From: a virus
Length of the DNA: 24,715 nucleotides
Strand: one strand, 5' to 3'
IMG/VR virus record: IMGVR_UViG_3300021478_000106
Coordinates: 1 to 24,715 of that record
Part shown: positions 7,557-12,475 of the stretch, one piece after another
Layout: every line of letters starts with the position of its first letter
How positions within the stretch are numbered: position 1 is the stretch's first letter
Notes under the pieces: generated by a model
What the model saw: the letters and a program-made list of their open reading frames with translations, nothing else
Told to the model about the DNA's origin: nothing
Database searches by the model: none
Translations under genes and position numbers: made by a program

Positions 7557-8072
7557 ATGACTGAACAAAATGAATTCAAAAAAGATACAAAACAATTAAT
7601 CATAGAATTTGTTGATAATTGCAAAGAAAGTTTTCAAAGATTAGAAAAATTGATTCGTCTTAATGAAGATGGCTTGATGAAATGTTTCGAATGGTCTGAA
7701 AATTTCGAAAAAGAAATGACTACTATGAGATATATGCAACAAAATCTAAGAGATGCCTGTAAAAGAATAGAAGAATTAGAAGATAGAATTACGGCATGCG
7801 ATACATGGATAAAAGGAATTCTTACTGATATAGACATGATAAAGATAGAAGATATAGAAAGATTAGAAAAATATAATATGGAAGAATACTCAAATATTCT
7901 TGAAATAGAAAGAATTTTAGAAAAACATAAAAAATGGCTTTTCAGATTAGAAAAAAAGGATAAGAAACCAAATAAATGCCCAATTTGTAATGGACTAGGT
8001 GGAACAAAAATAAATGGTACTATTGATGAAGAATGTAATTCATGCAAAGGAACAGGCATTGTGTGGAGTTAA
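7557..8072 (+). CDS. Coiled-coil protein with C-terminal DnaJ-type zinc motif
   Basis: 171 residues. Residues 1-135 are highly charged and heptad-like (for example CKESFQRLEKLIRLNEDG and RIEELEDRITACDTW), consistent with a long coiled coil. Residues 141-167 carry CPICNGLG and CNSCKGTG, a pair of CxxCxGxG modules as in the DnaJ zinc finger (C141/C144 and C160/C163). The N-terminal coil could mediate oligomerisation, with the zinc module binding a partner. The same module occurs at the N-terminus of the protein encoded at 260-601. GAGAG/CGGAAA upstream acts as a ribosome site. Role unknown. Confidence 0.8.
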   Translation: MTEQNEFKKDTKQLIIEFVDNCKESFQRLEKLIRLNEDGLMKCFEWSENFEKEMTTMRYMQQNLRDACKRIEELEDRITACDTWIKGILTDIDMIKIEDIERLEKYNMEEYSNILEIERILEKHKKWLFRLEKKDKKPNKCPICNGLGGTKINGTIDEECNSCKGTGIVWS

Positions 8073-8075
8073 TCT

Positions 8076-8252
8076 ATGAGCATGACAGTCAAAAAACTAA
8101 TCTCTGAGCTTGAGAAGATAGAAAATAAATATTTGGAGGTGGAAATAATGTCGCCTTCTTACAATCCTTATCCTCTTGAACGGATTGTGAATTCTACTAA
8201 TAATAAAAAGGTTTTTTTATTCAGTCCTAATTATAGTAAGAATAAGGAATGA
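8076..8252 (+). CDS. 58-residue small phage protein (TVKKLISELEKI type)
   Basis: It starts three bases after the previous stop, with GGAG eight bases upstream. The sequence opens MSMTVKKLISELEKIENKYL, followed by EVEI and a C-terminal half with NNKKVFLFSP. The opening resembles a widespread small phage/plasmid family (M-TVKELI-EL-K..-D-EV) of unknown function. The fold is probably a helix followed by a few strands. Confidence 0.7.
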   Translation: MSMTVKKLISELEKIENKYLEVEIMSPSYNPYPLERIVNSTNNKKVFLFSPNYSKNKE

Positions 8253-8308
8253 TATTTGTAAATATCTTATTCATAAAGTATGATAATCCTATTCACGGAG
8301 GAATCAAA

Positions 8309-8479
8309 ATGATAGACAATCGAAAAGTTAAGGACAATCACCAAGAGGGTATAGCCAGAAAAAAACAAAGGCCTGGTGAAATGGGGCGCATGGGCGAGCC
8401 TGGAAAGATGTCTGGTAAGCCAAAGGAAAAGGCTAATTGGAAACGCGAAGGCGGATCAATGACCCCTCGCAAAGCATAA
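8309..8479 (+). CDS. 56-residue disordered Lys/Gly-rich protein
   Basis: The ATG at 8309 is chosen because GGAGG lies six bases upstream. An in-frame ATG at 8249 overlapping the previous stop lacks proper spacing. The peptide begins MIDNRKVKDNHQEGIARKKQ and contains GEMGRMGEPGKMSGKP, a Gly/Met/Lys repeat-like stretch. It is very basic, with no hydrophobic core. It lies immediately before the virion protein gene and could be a minor capsid or DNA-binding peptide. Confidence 0.65.
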   Translation: MIDNRKVKDNHQEGIARKKQRPGEMGRMGEPGKMSGKPKEKANWKREGGSMTPRKA

Positions 8480-8522
8480 AATCTATTTAATATTATCAAT
8501 TTTGATAAAAGGATTTATCATT

Positions 8523-9332
8523 ATGTCTATTCTTCAAATACCTACACCTCTTCCTTCTCAAGTAGGCATTCTTCCTCAAATAAAGAGAATGATTACTACC
8601 GATAATTTAGCGACAGTTACAGCGGCTGGATATCTTAATTCGGTTGATTTGCAAAGCTATCCTATTAATTCATCGGATGTATTGGATGTATTATATTCCT
8701 ACAATCAACAAACCAATTCAGGAACATTTGGTATTTTCACCGTAAGTATATCTAATGGTGTAATTACACTTGTTCAATGGGCTAATCCAGGCGATGTATT
8801 ATTGCCTGTGGTAAGTGGTGATTTTGCTACATTTAACGGAATAACCGGTCAAATTAAAGATGCTGGATTTTTACCATCGGATGCTACAAAAACAAATGTA
8901 GTTATGGCAAGTGGCGCAATTACATTGAATCATGTAGCGCAATTTGCTGATACAGCCGGAACTATTAAAGATGGCGGTGTACTAGGAACTGCCTCTGCAA
9001 AGGCTGCATCTGATAATACAAAGGCATCTTTAGCTTCTGTAAGTGGAGCAACTGTCTTAGGCAATTTAGCAAAATTTGCTGATACCGCTGGAACAGTTAT
9101 CGATCAAGGCGTTGCGTTTAAATCCGTAGCACAAGCTGCTGTTGCGGGTGGTGCGGCTGCACAAACTGTGACAGATGCATTTTGTACGACTGGAAGTATG
9201 GTGACAGCTAGTTGGAATGATACGACTAATGCCGTATCTATACAAAAAGTTGCTGCCGGAAATGGAAGTTTTGTTGTTACTTCCAGCGGTGATCCAGGTG
9301 CAAGCCATTTAAATTATATTATTACGAAATAG
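8523..9332 (+). CDS. Repeat-bearing virion protein (head fibre/decoration or tail-fibre-like)
   Basis: 269 residues from the ATG at 8523, which has AAAAGG ten bases upstream; an in-frame TTG at 8502 is rejected. The N-terminus (MSILQIPTPLPSQVG) leads to a beta-rich domain. About residues 100-195 hold three imperfect copies of a short unit: TFNGITGQIKDAG, QFADTAGTIKDGG and KFADTAGTVIDQG. The C-terminus resembles the closing strands of fibre or decoration proteins. I recall this 'FAD-AGTIKD' repeat from phage surface proteins in other genomes. A virion surface role is likely; whether head or tail cannot be told. Confidence 0.72.
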   Translation: MSILQIPTPLPSQVGILPQIKRMITTDNLATVTAAGYLNSVDLQSYPINSSDVLDVLYSYNQQTNSGTFGIFTVSISNGVITLVQWANPGDVLLPVVSGDFATFNGITGQIKDAGFLPSDATKTNVVMASGAITLNHVAQFADTAGTIKDGGVLGTASAKAASDNTKASLASVSGATVLGNLAKFADTAGTVIDQGVAFKSVAQAAVAGGAAAQTVTDAFCTTGSMVTASWNDTTNAVSIQKVAAGNGSFVVTSSGDPGASHLNYIITK

Positions 9333-9342
9333 TAATTTTATC

Positions 9343-9504
9343 CTAATCAACAAAAGGAAATAGAATCCCTTGATTATCTAATATGTTAAGGGCATTTCTG
9401 ATAATGTCGTTTGCCGTATATTTATATTTATCCACATTTGTTTGTGTTTCTGCTAGATATTTCGCCCATTTTTTCCTATAATCGCTCACACTTACGAGTT
9501 CCAT
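9343..9504 (-). CDS. 53-residue leftward hypothetical protein
   Basis: A complete leftward frame with a strong ribosome site (GGAG six bases before ATG) encodes a protein starting MELVSVSDYRKKWAKYLAET and ending PFVD. It is charged and mostly helical, with no membrane segment. Its start is only 20 bases from the start of the rightward gene at 9525, so its promoter would lie inside that gene. It ends 10 bases from the stop of the virion gene. The strong ribosome site and typical composition argue for a real gene. A rightward frame through this stretch would only extend the next gene implausibly. Confidence 0.6.
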   Translation of the reverse strand: MELVSVSDYRKKWAKYLAETQTNVDKYKYTANDIIRNALNILDNQGILFPFVD

Positions 9505-9524
9505 ATTTTTCTCCAAGGATATTT

Positions 9525-9830
9525 ATGCAAATTAAGTTAGCCGAAGCATTGTTAAGACGCAAGGAATTACAGCAAAAATTACAAGTTTTAACCCAATTTA
9601 AACAAAATCAAATTGTTTATGAAATTCGTGGTCAACGCTTAAAAATAAGCGATAGTTTCGATGAATTTACAGGTACATTACCAAAATTAGAATTAAATCA
9701 AGTTACGGCAGAATACGATCATTGCGCGCGTCAATTACGTTTAATTGATGGAGCGATTCAACATATTAATTGGACTGCTGAAGTATCCATAGATAGTATG
9801 GTGATGGAAGATTTTAAAGATAGAAAATAG
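9525..9830 (+). CDS. Small helical protein, DIP1984/DUF6847-like
   Basis: 101 residues from the ATG at 9525, with AAGGAT as ribosome site. It begins MQIKLAEALLRRKELQQKLQ, and the second half has YDHCARQLRLIDGAIQHINW. The layout of a KLAEAL-R-LQ-L helix followed later by a helix with 'L..ID-AIQ-IN' resembles the DIP1984 (septicolysin-named) family of two-helix proteins, whose biochemical role is unclear. The link is by pattern only. An upstream extension to 9411 is rejected because it runs over the leftward gene and lacks a ribosome site. Confidence 0.6.
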   Translation: MQIKLAEALLRRKELQQKLQVLTQFKQNQIVYEIRGQRLKISDSFDEFTGTLPKLELNQVTAEYDHCARQLRLIDGAIQHINWTAEVSIDSMVMEDFKDRK

Positions 9831-9932
9831 TTTAGTAAACTAATTCAGGGCGAACGGCAGAGGCCGCTAGGAGCCTTAATCCTTAGTACATTGCAATGTA
9901 CGTAGCCAGACCATCACTGTAAAGGTGGAATT
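9831..9932 (+). other. Non-coding stretch upstream of tRNA with palindromes
   Basis: No protein frame is supported. TAGTTTAGTAAACTA (9828-9842) is a palindrome over the stop codon of the preceding gene. GTACATTGCAATGTAC (9886-9901) is a perfect 16-bp palindrome. CCATC (9911-9915) pairs with GGTGG (9924-9928). AGGC/GCCT near 9861-9876 can form a small stem. These could be the folded leader of the tRNA transcript or DNA-binding sites. Confidence 0.4.
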
Positions 9933-10008
9933 AATCGTGTAGCTCAATTGGTAGAGCATCAGTTATTGATACTGAGTGTCATCGGTTCGAGTCCGATCAC
10001 AATTGCCA
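9933..10008 (+). tRNA. tRNA-Gln (anticodon UUG) with encoded CCA
   Basis: A full cloverleaf fits. Acceptor AATCGTG (9933-9939) pairs with CACAATT (9998-10004) except for C4-A69. The D arm is GCTC AATTGGTA GAGC. The anticodon stem TCAGT/ACTGA has loop TATTGAT (9964-9970), giving anticodon UUG. A 5-base variable loop and T arm ATCGG TTCGAGT CCGAT follow, then discriminator G and CCA. Standard tRNA-Gln(UUG) has loop TTTTGAT; here universal U33 is A. It would decode CAA, which is abundant in the Gln-rich structural genes of this window. Structure is certain; activity is not, because of A33 and the acceptor mismatch. Confidence 0.88.
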
Positions 10009-10032
10009 AGTTAGGCAGACAAGCAACGAACT

Positions 10033-10113
10033 CCGATTATTAGAACATTGAATGTTGAATATCCCATTGCCCGATGATAAGAACATTAGAAGCCCGATTA
10101 TGATAAGTCCGAA
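10033..10113. repeat. Three degenerate CCGATTAT/GAACATT repeats
   Basis: After the tRNA come related units: CCGATTATTAGAACATTGAA (10033-10052), CCGATGATAAGAACATTAGA (10071-10090, plus one A) and CCGATTATGATAAGTCCGAA (10094-10113). The first two share the GAACATT core and the flanking CCGAT; the third keeps only the CCGAT and GATAAG parts. They are non-coding. They could be protein-binding iterons, an attachment-like site next to a tRNA, or part of a folded RNA. Confidence 0.45.
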
Positions 10114-10126
10114 TAACCGAGCCGTT

Positions 10127-10155
10127 GACTGAATTAGTCTTTTAGTTTTTTCTTT
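10127..10155 (+). terminator. Weak rightward terminator candidate after tRNA
   Basis: GACT (10127-10130), loop GAATT and AGTC (10136-10139) form a short stem followed by a T-rich tract (TTTTAGTTTTTTCTTTC). It would end the tRNA transcript and reduce collision with the leftward cassette, whose last stop codon lies in it. The stem is only 4 bp, so strength is doubtful. Confidence 0.3.
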
Positions 10156-10358
10156 CTCTTTGGTTTTTTATTTAGCCTATACACAATTGCGCAAATGATA
10201 CTAACAAATCCGTAGACCATCATTGTCACAATAAATACAATAGCTATTAAGGGTAATTTATCAGTTGATATTACCCATGGTAAAACTAGTCCTGATAGGA
10301 TTAAAAATAAATTTACTCCTACCAGTCCTATAAAACATAATTTCATTGTGTCGCTCAT
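10134..10358 (-). CDS. Two-pass small membrane protein
   Basis: 74 residues with two clear hydrophobic helices (about 8-30 and 36-61) joined by a short loop, then a strongly basic tail (RLNKKPKRKKK). By the positive-inside rule the tail is cytoplasmic, giving an N-in/C-in hairpin. It overlaps the SPFH gene stop by one base (TAATG), so it is made with that protein and is a likely partner. The topology also fits class II holins, but gene context favours a membrane partner of the SPFH protein. Confidence 0.75.
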   Translation of the reverse strand: MSDTMKLCFIGLVGVNLFLILSGLVLPWVISTDKLPLIAIVFIVTMMVYGFVSIICAIVYRLNKKPKRKKKLKD

Positions 10359-11194
10359 TACTTACCTTGTACATTAACAAAAGGAATTGCATTACTGCCT
10401 GTAAATTTTGGAAGTTCGCCATTCCATTTTAGTATAGCTTGATATTGAACGAACTCAGGCGTCAAGCTTTCAGCAAGAATTTTATTTGCTTGTGCTTGTG
10501 ATTGAGCGTTAATAAGAACTTGTTGTCCGTGTGCTTGTGCTTCAACAATCGTTTTCTGTGCTTCAGCTCTAGCGGTAGCAACTTCATTTTCAACTTTCAT
10601 GGCATTTTGTGAAGCTTGGATTTTTGCGTTGATGGAATTAACAACTGAAGAAGGTAGATCAAAGGAACCAACAAGATATATCTTTTCAACTTCAATGCCA
10701 GTATTTGAAGCTTCAACTTTAACAATTTTATTAACATGTTCAATAAAAGATTCTTTTTGTGCACCATATATTTGTTCCACGGTCATGGTGCTTGCTACTT
10801 CATTCATAGCATCACGTACCATGTTATGTAAGAAAGTATTTGTTATTTCATCTATTCCAAGTCGGTACTTTTGAAATACTTTAACAACGTTGTCAGGCTG
10901 AATAGAGTAGGTGATTCCTGCCTCAGTTTTAATTGAGAGCCCTTCACTAGTTTGCATGGTAATACTTTGTTCGTCTTTCCATGAGTAGTTTTGCAAGAAG
11001 GTTGGAAACAAGTATAGTTCACTGTTCCATCCAGTATAGTAACGACCAACTCCAACGGATTGTTCTGCGACACCTTTATCACTCCCATATAGATTTACTA
11101 TAACACCGCGATAACCAGCGGGTACTTTGCTGCATGATGTTACATTCAAGCATATAGCTGTTAAAGCAAATCCTGTTACTAATATTTTCTTCAT
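10358..11194 (-). CDS. SPFH/prohibitin (band 7)-like lipoprotein
   Basis: 278 residues. The N-terminus MKKILVTGFALTAICLNVTS-C is a lipoprotein signal with lipobox V18-T19-S20-C21. Ser at +2 predicts outer-membrane sorting in Gram-negative hosts. Residues about 25-200 match the SPFH fold: VPAGYRGVIVNLYG, then VGVGRYYTGWN, then the long VRDAMNEVASTMTVEQIYG and IEVEKIYLVG segments. Residues about 205-245 form the Ala/Glu/Gln-rich helix typical of prohibitins and HflC/HflK (ENEVATARAEAQKTIVEAQA). SPFH proteins form ring- or cage-like membrane assemblies and can modulate FtsH-type proteases. The gene overlaps both neighbours, giving one leftward operon. A host-membrane or superinfection role is inferred. 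Confidence 0.88.
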   Translation of the reverse strand: MKKILVTGFALTAICLNVTSCSKVPAGYRGVIVNLYGSDKGVAEQSVGVGRYYTGWNSELYLFPTFLQNYSWKDEQSITMQTSEGLSIKTEAGITYSIQPDNVVKVFQKYRLGIDEITNTFLHNMVRDAMNEVASTMTVEQIYGAQKESFIEHVNKIVKVEASNTGIEVEKIYLVGSFDLPSSVVNSINAKIQASQNAMKVENEVATARAEAQKTIVEAQAHGQQVLINAQSQAQANKILAESLTPEFVQYQAILKWNGELPKFTGSNAIPFVNVQGK

Positions 11195-11391
11195 TCAGAT
11201 TCCTTCATATTATTTTTAAACCATTCGTCTGTTTTTAACAAATCATAGTAAACACGCGCTGATCCTTGAATTTTAATAAACCGAGGTTCTTGATGATGAT
11301 GTTGGCGTGCTTTGAACCACGAAACTGATAAACCATATCGTCTCGATGCTTCTTTTCTTGTTATGTAATCCTTTCCTAGAATATTAGGCAT
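11191..11391 (-). CDS. AlpA/excisionase-like winged helix DNA-binding protein
   Basis: 66 residues. Residues 9-45 read YITRKEASRRYGLSVSWFKA, then RFIKI and ARVYYDLLKTDEWF. This is the pattern of excisionase/AlpA-type helix-turn-helix proteins, with 'T-KEA' helix, turn, recognition helix and a wing carrying a Tyr/Arg pair before the 'D-WF' end. It is the first gene of the leftward cassette and overlaps the SPFH gene by ATGA, so it probably autoregulates. A palindrome covers its ribosome site (11393-11411). Confidence 0.8.
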   Translation of the reverse strand: MPNILGKDYITRKEASRRYGLSVSWFKARQHHHQEPRFIKIQGSARVYYDLLKTDEWFKNNMKESE

Positions 11392-11392
11392 T

Positions 11393-11411
11393 TCATCAAT
11401 TCCTTTGATGA
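11393..11411 (-). promoter_or_regulatory. Perfect 7-bp inverted repeat enclosing the ribosome site of the cassette
   Basis: On the leftward strand the sequence is TCATCAA-AGGAA-TTGATGA, ending two bases before the ATG at 11391. The AGGAA loop is the Shine-Dalgarno sequence. As RNA it would be a hairpin presenting the ribosome site in its loop; as DNA it is a 19-bp operator palindrome. A TATAAC (-10-like) at 11418-11413 suggests a start point near or within the repeat, which favours an operator. Confidence 0.6.
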
Positions 11412-11526
11412 GGTTATAAAAGTTTCATTGAGTTACAACAGGCTAACGAAGTCTATTGTAGTTTGCAATAGGTTACAGCGGGCGATAAATTGGAAACGTG
11501 GAGATTTACATGATGTAACGAACCAC
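11412..11526. other. Non-coding spacer with direct repeat and hairpin
   Basis: No gene seen. GTTACAACAGGC (11432-11443) and GTTACAGCGGGC (11472-11483) match at 10 of 12 bases and start 40 bp apart. Between them CTATTG (11453-11458) and CAATAG (11466-11471) form a 6-bp stem. Weak rightward promoter-like pairs occur (TTGCAA at 11463-11468, TAAATT at 11486-11491, 17-bp spacing), but none is strong. This is probably the control region between the leftward cassette and the rightward scaffold/coat operon. Confidence 0.4.
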
Positions 11527-11656
11527 CGAGACCTGTGCGTTATTCAGGGCATAACCGTCGTGGGGTATATAGCGAGTGATGCGGACACTTAAAAACACGC
11601 ACGAGACCTGTTCGATAGGCAGGGTATAACCGTTGCGGGGTTAATAGCTAAGGATA
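11527..11656 (+). repeat. Imperfect 55-nt tandem element, period 75 nt, candidate structured RNA
   Basis: Two copies (about 11527-11581 and 11602-11656) agree at about 42 of 55 bases by hand count. Both keep CGAGACCTGT, CAGGG-ATAACCGT, GGGGT and TAGC. Each can form CCTG...CAGG and CCG-N3-CGG/TGG stems; a C-to-U change in the second keeps pairing as G-U. Copy 2 also has TAACC...GGTTA. There is no open reading frame through both. The second copy ends just before the ribosome site of the scaffold gene. Confidence 0.55.
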
Positions 11657-11660
11657 GCAA

Positions 11661-12425
11661 ATGGAAACGGCTAATGGACAAGCCCAAGGTCAAGATACGT
11701 CTTTGACTGGTTTAACTTCGTCAGCGCCACCGGCGCAATCACAAACTGCGCCTGTACAATCGTCTGATGAAAGGGTTTTTAGGCAATCAGAAGTAAATGA
11801 AATCGTCAAGAAAGCGAAATATGGGGCTGTTGAGGACTACAAACGCGTAGCCACTGAACAACCCGACTATGCATCGAGAAAGTATGGTGAAAGTGGTATA
11901 TCCCCACAACAACATACCCAACCGCAAAGCATGGCGCCGGATGAGGGAACTTATCGAAAGATTGCTGCTCAAGAGGCACAACGCTTACGTGATGAATGGG
12001 TGCAGGAAGCACGTACCAAAGCCGAAGCGGACAGTGCGCGAGGGATCGTGCAGACCTTTTGGAACAAACTCGCTCCAGGACGGGAAAAGTATCAGGATTT
12101 TGACAAGGTAACGAGCGACATTGAATATGCTCAGTTTCCTAATGTGGTACAGCTACTCGCGCAGCATGCAGACAACGCGCATGACATATTGTACGCATTT
12201 GGGAATGATCGTCTGAAGATGTCTCAACTCGAATATCTTGCCTCAAAGTCACCAAGGGATGCGATTGTGCAGGTGCAGAGGTTATCTCAATCAATAAAAG
12301 ATAATGAAGCTACTAGCAAAATCAGAGTTCCAAATGAACCGTTGTCAAAACTGCGTCCTTCCAACCTTGGTACGGACAACGGTGTTATGACGGTAAAGGA
12401 CTATCGCGCAAGATACAGAGTCTAA
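11661..12425 (+). CDS. Scaffolding protein (P22 gp8 analogue)
   Basis: 254 residues, Gln/Ala/Ser-rich and partly disordered at the N-terminus (METANGQAQGQDTSLTGLTS), helical in the middle (EAQRLRDEWVQEARTKAEAD), with a compact C-terminus containing PLSKLRPSNLGTDNG and DYRARYRV. The position directly before coat, the composition and the basic C-terminal end are those of podoviral scaffold proteins, which bind coat through a short basic C-terminal helix-turn-helix. AAGGA is five bases upstream. Sequence evidence for the family is moderate; context is strong. Confidence 0.8.
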   Translation: METANGQAQGQDTSLTGLTSSAPPAQSQTAPVQSSDERVFRQSEVNEIVKKAKYGAVEDYKRVATEQPDYASRKYGESGISPQQHTQPQSMAPDEGTYRKIAAQEAQRLRDEWVQEARTKAEADSARGIVQTFWNKLAPGREKYQDFDKVTSDIEYAQFPNVVQLLAQHADNAHDILYAFGNDRLKMSQLEYLASKSPRDAIVQVQRLSQSIKDNEATSKIRVPNEPLSKLRPSNLGTDNGVMTVKDYRARYRV

Positions 12426-12445
12426 CGGCAAACACAGCACGTCCG

Positions 12446-12462
12446 AACAATTATTAATTGTT
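12446..12462 (+). promoter_or_regulatory. Palindrome immediately before coat gene ribosome site
   Basis: AACAATTA-T-TAATTGTT is an 8-bp inverted repeat around one base, ending next to the AGGAG of the coat gene. In mRNA it can form a small AU hairpin next to the Shine-Dalgarno, which could keep it accessible or act as a processing or translational control site. It is also a possible DNA operator. Confidence 0.4.
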
Positions 12463-12475
12463 AGGAGCTATCACA

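Noticed and set aside
9411-9524. Upstream extension of the gene at 9525 to an earlier start
   Set aside because: No ribosome site at 9411; the stretch is occupied by a leftward gene with a strong ribosome site, and the protein similarity begins at the ATG at 9525.
9905-9930. Possible tRNA-Tyr-like anticodon loop CTGTAAA before the tRNA-Gln
   Set aside because: The flanking bases pair only with an 8-base loop and there is no T arm or acceptor pairing, so it is not a tRNA.
10599-10874. Rightward 91-residue frame inside the SPFH gene
   Set aside because: It is the opposite-strand shadow of a clearly conserved leftward gene and has no ribosome site.
11787-12111. Frames on both strands within the scaffold gene
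   Set aside because: Shadows of the scaffold reading frame without start signals or recognisable content.
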